A stretch of DNA of 64,000 nt from Butyrivibrio sp. NC3005. Its GTDB lineage: Bacteria > Bacillota > Clostridia > Lachnospirales > Lachnospiraceae. Where the stretch lies: NCBI RefSeq assembly GCF_000424545.1, contig NZ_AUKC01000004.1, positions 62,001 to 126,000 on the forward strand, in the 5' to 3' direction. Positions 8,690 through 19,402 of this stretch are shown piece by piece (positions within the stretch are counted from its first letter, which is position 1; each line of letters starts with the position of its first letter). The notes below the pieces were generated by a model that searched no databases, was not told the origin of the DNA, and worked only from the letters and a program-made list of their open reading frames with translations. A program made the translations under genes and the position numbers.

Positions 8690-9325
8690 TTTTTCATCTT
8701 TAATAATCGTCTCAGATCCATGTCCAGGAAAAACTTTTGTATTACCTGGAAGATTTCCAAGCTTATCATGTACTGAGCGGAACAAAGTTGCTGCACTTCC
8801 TGTAGGAAAGTCTGTTCTTCCAACAGAGCCTTCAAACAATGTATCACCACTAAAAAGAACCTGTTCCCTCTCAAAATAATAGCAACAACTTCCCTTTGTG
8901 TGACCTGGAGTAAATATACAAAAACACTTAAGATTTGCAGCTTCTATAAGCTCATCATCTTTAAGATACTTATCTACTTTTATAGCTATTGGATTTCCAA
9001 AGGCTGCTGACAAATTTGCATCTGTGTCTTCACATAAAAGTTTTTCTTCTTCATGACACCATATTGGTGCACCTGATAACTCTCGAAGTCTTTCGGCACC
9101 ACCTATGTGATCGAAATGAGCATGAGTTAACAAAATAAGTCCTACTTCAAGTCCCTGATTAGTTAAATGCTCGTATATCAAATCTCCTTCATCTGCAGGA
9201 TCAATTACGATACAAGGTCTCTTTCCGTTTACTATTTCTTCTTTCAAAGAATAAATATAATAACAATTAGTCTGAACAGGTCCAAGTACAATCAGACCAA
9301 TTTTAATTAACTCATTCATTTTCAA
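8663..9325 (-). CDS. MBL-fold metallohydrolase (glyoxalase II-like)
   Basis: This 220-residue metallo-beta-lactamase-fold hydrolase shows the dinuclear metal motif THAHFDHIGG, the later ligand PGHTKGS, the SGDTLFEGSVGRTDFP stretch and the final FPGHGSET, matching the YcbL / hydroxyacylglutathione-hydrolase-like branch. Its real substrate is unknown. It lies 9 bases after rel and before hemZ, so it is cotranscribed with them. A possible alternative start is the second Met (MNELIKIG). Confidence 0.88.
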   Translation of the reverse strand: MKMNELIKIGLIVLGPVQTNCYYIYSLKEEIVNGKRPCIVIDPADEGDLIYEHLTNQGLEVGLILLTHAHFDHIGGAERLRELSGAPIWCHEEEKLLCEDTDANLSAAFGNPIAIKVDKYLKDDELIEAANLKCFCIFTPGHTKGSCCYYFEREQVLFSGDTLFEGSVGRTDFPTGSAATLFRSVHDKLGNLPGNTKVFPGHGSETIIKDEKEYNQYMIN

Positions 9326-9334
9326 TACCCTTTT

Positions 9335-11620
9335 TTAGCCAGTTGAACGCTCAATGTCAATTACACTATCAATCTGTCGAAGTTTTTCTGTAACATTTTT
9401 AAGTTCTTCTCTACTGGAAACCTGAAAAGAAGTTTCCATAGTAGCCAGTCCTTGCTTGCTAGTCCTTGTATTCAGAGAAATTATACTGATATTATTCTCA
9501 GTAAGAATTCTCGATACATCGGCAAGAAGTCCTTGTCTGTCATTAGCAAAAATCTTAATATCAGCAGTATACTTTTCCCCACTGACTGCTCCATCCGTTT
9601 CCCATCTGGCTTCAATCAGTCTGGAGCGGTCTTCTGTAATCATTGTTTGAACATTTATGCAGTCCTTACGATGAATTGAGACACCTCTTCCTCTAGTTAC
9701 AAATCCAATAATGTCATCACCAGGAACAGGATTGCAACACCTTGAAAATCTAACTGCAACATCATGAATTCCCTTAACTACAATTGCATTTCCTGTATTA
9801 GATATCTGAACAGGAACATTTGATTCATTTGCAGCTGCAAGCACTTCTTCATCTGTAAGATTCTTCTTATGGTCTTTCTCATATAGTTCAACAAGCTTAT
9901 TAACTACGCCGCCTTCTTTGAGACCACCGTGGCCTATTGCTGCAAGCACAGCATCCCAATCATGAAAACCGTACTTTCGAACAATAATATCTACATACTC
10001 AGCTTTTCCAATTTGAGAAAAATCAATGTTTTTCGCCTTACAGAAATCATTAATAAGTTCTTTCCCGCGAAGAATATTTTCTTCTTTGAGTTGAACTCTG
10101 AACCATTGATTAATTTTATTCTTAGTCGAAGTAGATTTTGCAATAGAAAGCCAATCTCTAGAAGGTCCACGAGAATTCTGACTTGTTAAAATCTCAACTC
10201 TATCACCATTTCTTATTTCATACTCGATAGGAACAAGTTTGCCATTAACCTTAGCACCTATCATCTTATTGCCAATTGCAGAGTGTATAGCATAAGCAAA
10301 ATCTATCGGAGTAGAACCCTTTGGAAGATTTTTGACATCACCTTGAGGAGTGAAACAATACACATCTTCAGAAAACAAATTCAAATCACTTTTCAGAAGA
10401 TTCATAAACTGTTGGTTATCACTCATGTCTCTTTGCCATTCCAGAATCTGACGTAACCAAACAAGTTTTTCTTCTTCCTGATTCTCTACTTTCTTTCCAT
10501 CGGAAGCTTCTTTGTACTTCCAATGAGCAGCAATACCGTATTCTGCAGCACGATGCATTTCATAGGTTCTTATCTGAATCTCAAAAGGTATTCCTTTTGG
10601 TCCAATCAAAGTAGTATGAAGCGATTGATACATATTTGCTTTTGGCATAGCGATGTAATCCTTGAAACGTCCTGGAATTGGCTTATACATTTCATGAATC
10701 ACACCAAGCGCTGCATAACAATCCTTTACGGACTTCACAATTATGCGCACAGCAAATAAATCATATATCTGATCGAGAGTTTTTCCCTGATTACGCATCT
10801 TTTTGTATATACTGAAAAAATGCTTTACTCTGCCATTAACATCACCCTCAATTTCAGCTCTGGCAATCGCGAGGCGGACACTTTCGGCAATCTCTTCAAC
10901 ATATGCTTCTCTTTCGCCTTTTTTCTGCGCAACTTTCTCTTTCAAGTCTTCATAAACATCTGGTTTTAGATATTTCAAAGAAAGATCATCGAGTTCAACC
11001 TTGATTTTACTGATACCAAGACGTCCTGCTATTGGAGAATATATATCTAGCGTTTCCTGTGCAATACGATGCTGCTTTACAGGCGGCATGTGTTCCAAAG
11101 TTCGCATATTATGTAGACGATCGGCAAGCTTTATCAAGATTACTCTGATATCCTTTGCCATAGCCAAAAACATTTTTCTTAAGTTTTCAGCCTGCATTTC
11201 AAGCTGTTCAGCAGTCTTGTCTTTATAGTCAGCAGGCAGCTGCAAATTCTGAAGTTTAGTAACTCCATCAACAAGCAAAGCTACGTCCGCTCCAAAACTT
11301 TCTTCTATTTCTTCTTTAGTTAGAATCGTATCTTCAACAACATCATGTAAAAGTCCCGCTTCTATAGTCTCTTTATCAAGCTCTAAATCAGCTAAAATGA
11401 TTGCAACGCACAATGGATGTATAATATAGGGCTCACCAGAGCGACGAAGCTGATCTTTATGTGCTTCGTGCGCAATATTATACGCCTTTTCAATCATCGA
11501 AATATCGTCCGACGGATGGTAACGGCGGACGCGCTCAATTAAATCTCCATATAGTTTTTCAGGGCTCTGAAATTCCTCTATCGATTCAATTTTTCCATCA
11601 TCAAACGTCCTATCTTCCAT
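9335..11620 (-). CDS. rel: Bifunctional (p)ppGpp synthetase/hydrolase Rel
   Basis: This 761-residue alarmone enzyme has the HD hydrolase domain (GLLHDVVEDT, His92-Asp93), then the synthetase domain with FAVRIIVKSVKDCYAALG and KANMYQSLHTT. A TGS domain (VYCFTPQGDVKNLPKGSTP) near residue 415, a zinc-finger-like RCCNPVPGDDIIGFV region and a C-terminal ACT domain complete the long RSH form. It controls (p)ppGpp in response to amino-acid starvation at the ribosome. Both catalytic halves look intact. It heads the rel-MBL-hemZ-thiD run and lies downstream of apt, the usual clostridial order. Confidence 0.96.
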   Translation of the reverse strand: MEDRTFDDGKIESIEEFQSPEKLYGDLIERVRRYHPSDDISMIEKAYNIAHEAHKDQLRRSGEPYIIHPLCVAIILADLELDKETIEAGLLHDVVEDTILTKEEIEESFGADVALLVDGVTKLQNLQLPADYKDKTAEQLEMQAENLRKMFLAMAKDIRVILIKLADRLHNMRTLEHMPPVKQHRIAQETLDIYSPIAGRLGISKIKVELDDLSLKYLKPDVYEDLKEKVAQKKGEREAYVEEIAESVRLAIARAEIEGDVNGRVKHFFSIYKKMRNQGKTLDQIYDLFAVRIIVKSVKDCYAALGVIHEMYKPIPGRFKDYIAMPKANMYQSLHTTLIGPKGIPFEIQIRTYEMHRAAEYGIAAHWKYKEASDGKKVENQEEEKLVWLRQILEWQRDMSDNQQFMNLLKSDLNLFSEDVYCFTPQGDVKNLPKGSTPIDFAYAIHSAIGNKMIGAKVNGKLVPIEYEIRNGDRVEILTSQNSRGPSRDWLSIAKSTSTKNKINQWFRVQLKEENILRGKELINDFCKAKNIDFSQIGKAEYVDIIVRKYGFHDWDAVLAAIGHGGLKEGGVVNKLVELYEKDHKKNLTDEEVLAAANESNVPVQISNTGNAIVVKGIHDVAVRFSRCCNPVPGDDIIGFVTRGRGVSIHRKDCINVQTMITEDRSRLIEARWETDGAVSGEKYTADIKIFANDRQGLLADVSRILTENNISIISLNTRTSKQGLATMETSFQVSSREELKNVTEKLRQIDSVIDIERSTG

Positions 11621-11657
11621 ACATCCCTCTATCCTAGTGTTTTATGCTTAGTCAGTC

Positions 11658-11700
11658 TCTTATAAAAGACACAGCTTTATAAACTGCGCCTTTTATAAGA
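11658..11700 (-). other. Hairpin in the apt-rel gap
   Basis: An 11-base perfect inverted repeat (CTTATAAAAG and CTTTTATAAG plus an outer T-A pair) encloses a 21-base interior that contains a further CAG/CTG pair. No T-run follows on the minus strand, so it is probably an mRNA processing or stability element between apt and rel rather than a strong terminator. Confidence 0.45.
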
Positions 11701-11733
11701 ACTGTTATTACTGTGTTACTGTCACTGCAACGA

Positions 11734-12258
11734 TTATTTTCCTTCGTAAACGATTGCACTATCAAGACGATAATTTGCAATCTTCTTTCTTCCCTCAAGT
11801 CCTGCAAGTTCCATAAGAACCAGAACACCTGCAACTTCTCCGCCACACTCTTCAACAAGACGAATCATAGCCTCTGTTGTTCCGCCTGTTGCGATAAGAT
11901 CATCAACGATAAGAACCTTCTGACCTTTCTTAAGCGCATCCTTGTGCATTTCAAGAGTAGCCTTACCATATTCAAGATCATAATCAACAGATACTGTCTC
12001 TGAAGGAAGTTTTCCTTTCTTTCTGATAAGTACGAAAGGCTTATGCAGATTATATGCGATTGGAGCTCCAAAAATAAATCCTCTTGATTCAGCTCCTGCA
12101 ACTACGTCGAAATCCAAATCTTTCACAAGATCCTGCATAGTATCAACAGCAAGCTTAAGTCCATCAGCATCACCAATTACAGTAGTAACGTCACGGAACA
12201 TAATGCCTTCCTGAGGAAAATTAGGAATTGTTCTTACATAGTCTTTTAAATCTTTCAT
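11734..12258 (-). CDS. apt: Adenine phosphoribosyltransferase
   Basis: This 174-residue purine salvage enzyme joins adenine to PRPP to give AMP. It begins MKDLKDYVRTIPNFPQEGI, has the adenine-binding region AGAESRGFIFG and the PRPP loop VLIVDDLIATGGT. The frame is open upstream to 12327, but the ATG at 12258 gives the canonical N-terminus and length and has GGAAAGAAG before it. It sits between a PrsW-like gene and rel, the usual clostridial arrangement linking purine salvage and the stringent response. Confidence 0.95.
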   Translation of the reverse strand: MKDLKDYVRTIPNFPQEGIMFRDVTTVIGDADGLKLAVDTMQDLVKDLDFDVVAGAESRGFIFGAPIAYNLHKPFVLIRKKGKLPSETVSVDYDLEYGKATLEMHKDALKKGQKVLIVDDLIATGGTTEAMIRLVEECGGEVAGVLVLMELAGLEGRKKIANYRLDSAIVYEGK

Positions 12259-12313
12259 TTTTTTCTTCTTTCCGGTTTTATAAACCACTTCTTTTATTTC
12301 GGATTTTTCCAGA

Positions 12314-13045
12314 TTAAAGCTTAGCATCCGCCTTGGAAAATCCTTTTATCTGTATAATTGCAACAACATCGAGTGTAATAATAAAAACCAAAAACAAAAC
12401 AAACCAAAGTGAACTTTCATCTCCTGAGCTTTGCACCTGATTGATTACAAAATCATAAAAACCATGAATCATAACTGGTACAAACATACTCAAAAACATA
12501 TTAAACCATTTTCCAACAGTGTCTTTTTGTCTTTTGCACCTTTTGGCTTTTCCAAGAAAATGTCCCATGTAAATGCCAAATATGCAATGTCCTGGAACTG
12601 CGGTAAGCGCTCTCATAAGTGCAAGATTCTGACTCATTCCACTTGTCGCAAAATATAATATATTTTCTAATGCAGCAAAACCAAGAGAAGACGCAACACA
12701 GTACACAACTCCATCAAAAGTATAATCAAAAGATGGATGCTTCCATGTTATCTGTCTTGCTGCAAGATGCTTTACACCTTCTTCCATCAAAGCAACACCA
12801 AGGAAATTACTATAAATATTATATACAGTTGCTGAAATATCATTATGTTCACTCTGGTATTTCAATATCGCATCCGCCATATGTTCAAGTCCCATAGCCG
12901 GCAAACATGAAACGGCTCCTAATAACATAAGATAAACAACCAGTTCCTTGGGTTCTTTCTCAATTCTATCCTGCTTGTACACTAAAAACATAAGTGCAAT
13001 AGCCGGAAGTATTGGAAGTACCAATAAAACTTCAAGCGCATTCAT
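12314..13045 (-). CDS. PrsW-like intramembrane metalloprotease
   Basis: This 243-residue membrane protein has about seven hydrophobic segments. The PrsW/CPBP-type signature LMEEGVKHLAARQ (paired Glu) lies near residue 88, followed by FAALENILYF and a late histidine segment VPGHCIFGIYMGH. PrsW in Bacillus performs site-1 cleavage of the anti-sigma factor RsiW; members elsewhere have varied substrates. No sigma/anti-sigma pair is nearby, so its target is unknown. It precedes apt by 56 bases and is probably cotranscribed. Confidence 0.85.
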   Translation of the reverse strand: MNALEVLLVLPILPAIALMFLVYKQDRIEKEPKELVVYLMLLGAVSCLPAMGLEHMADAILKYQSEHNDISATVYNIYSNFLGVALMEEGVKHLAARQITWKHPSFDYTFDGVVYCVASSLGFAALENILYFATSGMSQNLALMRALTAVPGHCIFGIYMGHFLGKAKRCKRQKDTVGKWFNMFLSMFVPVMIHGFYDFVINQVQSSGDESSLWFVLFLVFIITLDVVAIIQIKGFSKADAKL

Positions 13046-13361
13046 TTATTTTCCCTCTCCCCGAATAATTCTTTTGCCGCTTATAAAAAGCAACATACTT
13101 ATGACTGTTTAATTGCCTGTAGACCGCAGTCAATTGCATTCTCTACCTGTGTAGCTTTATTATACATTCACTCAATTTTTGCACAGATATACAATATATT
13201 ACCAAGAAAAACAAGCAGGTGCAATACTGCATCTGCTTGTTTTTAAGTTCTTATCGATAAAAATACTACTATTACGATAAAAAACACGTATTATTCTGTC
13301 TGCCCGACGTTTTTCAACTTCAGTGACAAACTTTATCGAATAGTTAAAATCTACTTCCAGA
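13046..13361. other. Intergenic stretch between prsW and groEL
   Basis: This 316-base gap holds the groEL terminator (13206-13244) and a weak possible prsW promoter with TATAAT (plus-strand 13159-13164) but no good -35 box. Short self-complementary pieces (GACTGCGGTC) lie in the prsW leader. No open reading frame or RNA gene could be recognised. Confidence 0.5.
13206..13244 (-). terminator. Rho-independent terminator after groEL
   Basis: AACAAGCAG and CTGCTTGTT form the outer stem, continued inward by TGCA pairs with one mismatch. T-runs lie on both sides, so it could work in both directions. It is about 120 bases past the groEL stop. Confidence 0.75.
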
Positions 13362-15005
<1,644 letters not shown>

Positions 15006-15018
15006 TTAATGCTAGAAA

Positions 15019-15303
15019 TCAATCAATAACTGCAAGAATATCATTCTGCTTTACGATAATGAATGTATCATCATCAAGCTTTACTTCTGTTCCTGAATAT
15101 TTGCTATAGATTACCTTCTGGCCAACTTTTACTTCCATCTTAACTTCTTTGCCGTCTACAACTCCGCCAGGTCCTACAGCAATAACTTCTGCCTGCTGTG
15201 GCTTCTCTTTCTCCTTGCCCGGAAGAACGATTCCGGAAGCTGTTGTTTCCTCTGCCTCAAGCTGTTTCAAAACAACTCTGTCTGCAAGTGGTGTTAATTT
15301 CAT
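15019..15303 (-). CDS. groS: Co-chaperonin GroES (10 kDa)
   Basis: This 94-residue protein caps the GroEL ring. It begins MKLTPLADRVVLKQLEAEE, has the mobile-loop region ETTASGIVLPG and the C-terminal DILAVID. The ATG at 15303 is chosen because AAAGGAGG lies a few bases upstream and because it gives the family length; an earlier Met would add 12 unlikely residues. A CIRCE operator and sigma-A promoter lie directly upstream. Confidence 0.98.
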   Translation of the reverse strand: MKLTPLADRVVLKQLEAEETTASGIVLPGKEKEKPQQAEVIAVGPGGVVDGKEVKMEVKVGQKVIYSKYSGTEVKLDDDTFIIVKQNDILAVID

Positions 15304-15357
15304 GATAAAGCCTCCTTTATATGCATATATATTTTTCATGGATTAATTTTTTGATTA

Positions 15358-15384
15358 TTAGCACTCTATTCCCCTGAGTGCTAA
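15358..15384 (-). promoter_or_regulatory. CIRCE operator (HrcA site)
   Basis: TTAGCACTC, nine spacer bases, then GAGTGCTAA: an exact match to the CIRCE inverted repeat. It lies just downstream of the groESL -10 box, where HrcA binding blocks transcription until heat shock. hrcA itself is not in the window. Confidence 0.97.
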
Positions 15385-15395
15385 CCTCTAGAACT

Positions 15396-15424
15396 ATAAT
15401 ACTTTTATAGTTTCCAAGTTGCAA
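15396..15424 (-). promoter_or_regulatory. Sigma-A promoter for groES-groEL
   Basis: On the minus strand TTGCAA (15419-15424) and TATTAT (15396-15401) are 17 bases apart, and the CIRCE element begins about 12 bases further downstream. The layout matches HrcA-repressed groE promoters. Confidence 0.8.
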
Positions 15425-15523
15425 ACCCGTTTACAGCAGTTTAATCACCAGTATTCTCATATATTCTCTTTTATTCTCCGTTTTTCTCGCATTTACTTGA
15501 TGCGCTTTTGAAAAATATATATA

Positions 15524-15569
15524 AAAAAGTCTGCAAAGCTTGATATTTTCTACGCTTTGCAGACTTTTT
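15524..15569. terminator. Bidirectional rho-independent terminator
   Basis: AAAAAGTCTGCAAAGC (15524-15539) is a perfect 16-base inverted match to 15554-15569, with a 14-base loop and T-runs on both strands. It ends the metallophosphoesterase transcript 20 bases past its stop codon, upstream of the groE promoter. Confidence 0.9.
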
Positions 15570-15588
15570 ATCATTTAATAACGTTTGT

Positions 15589-16500
15589 TTATTCTTTTTT
15601 TATTTTTACATTTGGAATATCTTTTCCAGATAAATCAATATTACATTCTTTCAAAGCAAGTGCCCAGTATCTTTCAGGAATATCCGGCCATTTAGCAAAT
15701 CCCATTTCCTGTTCACACAACTGTGTTGCTCTAAGAAGTACCTTTTCATTAAGATCTATTCCTGTACGAATTGTATGCATAGTAACCGCTGACCATGCAG
15801 GTGCAATCTCCATAAGACCTGAAGAGGAAAACTCTTTTAATATCTCTTTCCTGTCGTACTCAAGCTGAAAAAACTCCTCTTCCCATGTCTTATTATTTCC
15901 ATGCAAAATGCAAAACTGTGTTCTACCGCCATACGACCACGGTACACCTATAGAACCAGGATTGATTGCACGTTTATCCCTAAAACTGCAGCAGGATTGT
16001 TCATGGTGATGTCCATGTACAAGCAATGAAGTTTTTAGATGCGTAACAATCCTTCTTGTATTTCTTCCATTTGGAAGCATCACTTCTCTACTTGATGAAG
16101 GCGAGCCATGACAATATTCAAAAGAGGGATATCCATCTTTTCTCCATACAGAATAATTGGGCATTGAATCAAAAAAATTTAAATCTTTTGTCGTAAGATT
16201 TTTGTATGTATAAAGTAAAGAACCACTAGCAGATCCCTTTTTCCAGCTATTGTCACCTTTTTTTCTATAATCCAGAAGGTATTCTTCTCTATTGCCGCGA
16301 ATCATCCACACTGTAAAATATTTACGCAGCATATAAATCATTTCCATTGTCTTTTGCGGATTTGGGCAGTCTGTCACATAGTCTCCGAGCAAAAGGAAAT
16401 TGGTAATGCCTTTTGAAACTGATTTGTCAAAGCATGCCTGAAGTGCAGTATGATTACCATGTATATCACTAAATACAGCTATATCCATTCCCGTACCCAA
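15589..16500 (-). CDS. Metallophosphoesterase (calcineurin-like)
   Basis: This protein of about 300 residues begins with the dimetal motif FSDIHGN, followed by LLGDYVTD and the GNREE motif, then VHGHHHEQS and an INPGSIGVP segment. The order D-x-H, GD, GN(H/R), H, GHxH matches the MJ0936/YfcE-type phosphodiesterase fold. The physiological substrate is unknown. The start is uncertain: a TTG at 16500 with GAAAGG close by, or the in-frame ATG at 16488, which gives MDIAVFSD. It lies 14 bases after fbp and is probably cotranscribed; a strong terminator follows. Confidence 0.85.
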   Translation of the reverse strand: MGTGMDIAVFSDIHGNHTALQACFDKSVSKGITNFLLLGDYVTDCPNPQKTMEMIYMLRKYFTVWMIRGNREEYLLDYRKKGDNSWKKGSASGSLLYTYKNLTTKDLNFFDSMPNYSVWRKDGYPSFEYCHGSPSSSREVMLPNGRNTRRIVTHLKTSLLVHGHHHEQSCCSFRDKRAINPGSIGVPWSYGGRTQFCILHGNNKTWEEEFFQLEYDRKEILKEFSSSGLMEIAPAWSAVTMHTIRTGIDLNEKVLLRATQLCEQEMGFAKWPDIPERYWALALKECNIDLSGKDIPNVKIKKE

Positions 16501-16514
16501 AACCTTTCGCTTTA

Positions 16515-18464
16515 TTATTTGTACAGATTGTTCTCTTTTATAAGCCCCTTCTTATAAGCCTCCAGCAAATCTTTTAAATCTGAAATCTGTGATAAAAGCT
16601 TTTTGCCCACATCTGTATCATGAACCATAATACGTCTCTCGAAAACTTCAGTTACCTGAATATCAGGTGTGACCTCCCTTCCAGGAACAAAAGGTTTATG
16701 AACTGCTAGAGCTAAATGGTGTGAATTTCCTATAAGTGTATAACCGGCTATACCTGTTTTCTTATGATATGCTTTGGACAAACCACCATCTATTACATAC
16801 AGTTTACCATTCGCCCTGACAGGACTTTCGCCATTTTTCACTTCAACCGGAACATGTCCGTTGATAATGTGAGTTCCTTTTTCTGGAAGTCCAAACTCTT
16901 TCAAAATCTGATCAACATATTTTTCATCATTTGAAAAAGAATAATAAGCATTGTATCTTTCAATTTTAGCCTCTTTATCATCAACAAAGCAATGCTCAAA
17001 TGTTGTAATCCTATCCTTTCCAAAAAGCGGAGAATGAGGACCACACCAAAGATACCACATCAAATCCATCGCTTCTTTTTTCTCTTTTTCATGCTCTCGT
17101 GGATCAAGAAAATATGCATCTATGCATTTTTGTTCAACATAGTCCATTAACTTTCTTCCAGAAAAATCTCCATCTTTTGTGTGGACAGTCATAAAACTGC
17201 CATCTTCATTCATAGGTATACATCCATGAAAAAGAAGATTGTTATTGCAAATCTTGTACATTCCTCCATGAGAATACAAAAATTGAACATGCTCCTGTAA
17301 AAGAGTTGAATGCACAAAGCTAACCTTTAATGCATGCATAAGCTCTTTTTCCTGATCAGAAAGCTCATATGGATTCTTCATATCAATTGTAGGAAAATAG
17401 GTATCCTTTAGTTTATAGACTTTTTTACCAATCTTAACAGTACCTTTTTCCAAATCCATCTTATCAAGAAGAAGTCTCTCATTAAGGTTATATTCCTTAT
17501 GGTTTTGTATAAGCTGACCTTCAAGTTTGAACTGAATAATCGTTATAGCTTTACACATCTTCGCAGCAAGATCCGGATTTACACAGTCAACAATATTTTC
17601 ATCCAAAAGATGCGGTCTAAAGCAATCGCAGTTATCATCACCATAGACTTCCGCAGCAAACATACTAAGTGGTCTTAAATTTATACCATAACCATCTTCA
17701 AGAACGTCAAAGCAATTATAGCTTGTCGCAATTCTTAGAACATTTGCAATACACGCGGTATTTCCTGCTGCCGCACCCATCCAGCTTATATCATGATTTC
17801 CCCACTGAATATCAACATCATGGAAATTCATAAGTTCATCCATAATTATATCGGCTCTAGGGCCTCTATCAAATATATCTCCTATAATATGAAGGCTGTC
17901 GATTGTAAGATTTTGTATAAGCTGGCATAACGCCATTATAAAGCAGTCTGCTGCATCTATTTCTATTATGGCATTGACAATTTCCTGGTAATATATTCTC
18001 TTATCTATATCCTTGCCATCAGAATGAAGAAGTTCATCAATCGCATATGCATAATCCTGTGGCATTTTCTTTCTAACTTTAGATCTTGTGTATTTTCTTC
18101 CTACACATCTTGCTATCTGAACCAATCGAAAAATAGTAACTTTTTTCCAATCAGCGCAGTCTTTTCTTTCCTTATGCCATTTTGCCAAAACTCTGTCGGG
18201 ATAATAAATTAGATTAGCAAGTTCAAGCTGTTCATTCTCTGACAACATTTGTCCGAAAGTCTCTTCTATTTTTGCTCTGATAATACCAGATGAACTTCTA
18301 AGCAAATGAACAAAACTTTGATTTTCTCCATGCAAGTCAGAAAAAAAGTATTCTGTTCCCTTAGGAAGTCCGCAGATAGCACGGAGATTTATAATCTCAG
18401 CACCCGCTTTTCGAACATTCGGGTATTCCTTTGAAAGAAGTTTTAAGTAATCCAAATCACGCAT
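16515..18464 (-). CDS. fbp: Fructose-1,6-bisphosphatase class III
   Basis: This 649-residue gluconeogenic phosphatase belongs to the metallophosphoesterase-type class III family (Bacillus YydE/Fbp). FFSDLHGE lies near residue 38, IGDIFDRGPR and WGNHDISWMGAAAGN follow, and later INGHVPV and VIDGGLSKAYH complete the metal and substrate site. Length is typical of the class. It converts fructose 1,6-bisphosphate to fructose 6-phosphate. A GGAGGAG site precedes the ATG. The promoter overlaps palindromic TTACAA/TTGTAA sites that suggest control by a repressor. Confidence 0.95.
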   Translation of the reverse strand: MRDLDYLKLLSKEYPNVRKAGAEIINLRAICGLPKGTEYFFSDLHGENQSFVHLLRSSSGIIRAKIEETFGQMLSENEQLELANLIYYPDRVLAKWHKERKDCADWKKVTIFRLVQIARCVGRKYTRSKVRKKMPQDYAYAIDELLHSDGKDIDKRIYYQEIVNAIIEIDAADCFIMALCQLIQNLTIDSLHIIGDIFDRGPRADIIMDELMNFHDVDIQWGNHDISWMGAAAGNTACIANVLRIATSYNCFDVLEDGYGINLRPLSMFAAEVYGDDNCDCFRPHLLDENIVDCVNPDLAAKMCKAITIIQFKLEGQLIQNHKEYNLNERLLLDKMDLEKGTVKIGKKVYKLKDTYFPTIDMKNPYELSDQEKELMHALKVSFVHSTLLQEHVQFLYSHGGMYKICNNNLLFHGCIPMNEDGSFMTVHTKDGDFSGRKLMDYVEQKCIDAYFLDPREHEKEKKEAMDLMWYLWCGPHSPLFGKDRITTFEHCFVDDKEAKIERYNAYYSFSNDEKYVDQILKEFGLPEKGTHIINGHVPVEVKNGESPVRANGKLYVIDGGLSKAYHKKTGIAGYTLIGNSHHLALAVHKPFVPGREVTPDIQVTEVFERRIMVHDTDVGKKLLSQISDLKDLLEAYKKGLIKENNLYK

Positions 18465-18482
18465 TTTTCATTCTCCTCCAAT

Positions 18483-18529
18483 TGTAAACACTTACAATTA
18501 ATTGTAAAGTCGAACGATAATATTTGCAA
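18483..18529 (-). promoter_or_regulatory. fbp promoter with overlapping palindromes
   Basis: On the minus strand TTGCAA (18524-18529) and TACAAT (18501-18506) are 17 bases apart. The -10 box lies inside a perfect 16-base palindrome, TTACAATTAATTGTAA (18492-18507), and a second palindrome TGTAAGTGTTTACA (18483-18496) overlaps it. Such arrays are typical repressor operators; the regulator is unknown. Confidence 0.65.
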
Positions 18530-18550
18530 GAGCAAAAACAGCTTACGTTT

Positions 18551-19402
18551 CTAATTATTTAGCCTTATTCCAGTTGCAATTATATTCTTTGCTCTATGAA
18601 ACTTGCTCTTTGTATGAGTAGAATCATCTATTGCTTCCTTTAAAGTAAGATATTCATTACTTTCAATGAAGTAATCTATTCCCTCATCATAAATACCATT
18701 TTTATTTACATCATGAAAAAGAGCTGTATTATGAGCCACAAAGCATATTTTGCCTGCCTTATTTTTTCTCTTTTCAACTGTAAATGTATGTATTCCTTTT
18801 AAGATATTTATTTTGTCATTGAACACCGATGCCACTACAACATCACTCCACTCACCTAACTCATCAAGTTTTTTAGAGCTATCGCCTACTATTGTCTTTA
18901 CTTCAAATCCTGACAGTTCATGATTTTTATCATTTTTGCATGCAGAACCAAGCTCATATTCTTTCCAAAAACGTTTTCTGTAAAACGAAGAAGAAAAATA
19001 AATCGTTACACTTTTTAATGTCGTTCCCCATTTTCCCAGTAATACCACACCTTTTTTCTCAAATGCGGAAATAAGATATAACAATTCTTCACCACTAAGA
19101 CTATATCCAAGTGCGGTATATGCATTTGCAACTGCCATGACTCCGCATCCCGACTTACCCATAGTAGAAATTCCATATTTAATATTGTCCCAGACAATCG
19201 AATTCTGGTTTTCAATATATTTTCCCTGTTTGTAAGCTTTTTCAATGACTTTAGTATTTATGCAGCGATTATTAAACCTTTTTGTTTTGGTCACAGGCAT
19301 ATGACTAAGAAGGTGGATGACTCCTATTATGAGCCATCCATCAATATAATCTGGTATAAAAGCCTTCAAAAAATTTCTTTTTTCAAATTCATCTCTGTCC
19401 AT
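18551..19402 (-). CDS. C39-like cysteine peptidase domain protein
   Basis: This 283-residue protein has a papain/C39-like signature, STMGKSGCGVMAVANAYTALG near residue 80, in which the Cys followed by GVMAVANA matches the nucleophile helix. A candidate catalytic His lies in ILKGIHTFTVEKR, followed by an Asp/Asn-rich segment around FHDVNKNGIYDEGIDYF that looks like a calcium-binding or dockerin-type loop. No clear signal peptide; the hydrophobic stretch near residue 25 could be a weak anchor. It overlaps the end of the upstream polytopic membrane gene by 14 bases, so the two are translated together. Substrate unknown. Confidence 0.6.
   Translation of the reverse strand: MDRDEFEKRNFLKAFIPDYIDGWLIIGVIHLLSHMPVTKTKRFNNRCINTKVIEKAYKQGKYIENQNSIVWDNIKYGISTMGKSGCGVMAVANAYTALGYSLSGEELLYLISAFEKKGVVLLGKWGTTLKSVTIYFSSSFYRKRFWKEYELGSACKNDKNHELSGFEVKTIVGDSSKKLDELGEWSDVVVASVFNDKINILKGIHTFTVEKRKNKAGKICFVAHNTALFHDVNKNGIYDEGIDYFIESNEYLTLKEAIDDSTHTKSKFHRAKNIIATGIRLNN

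Noticed and set aside
9330-11733. T-box or riboswitch controlling apt-rel
   Set aside because: Only a simple AT-rich hairpin is found in the gap; no T-box specifier or antiterminator sequence is present.
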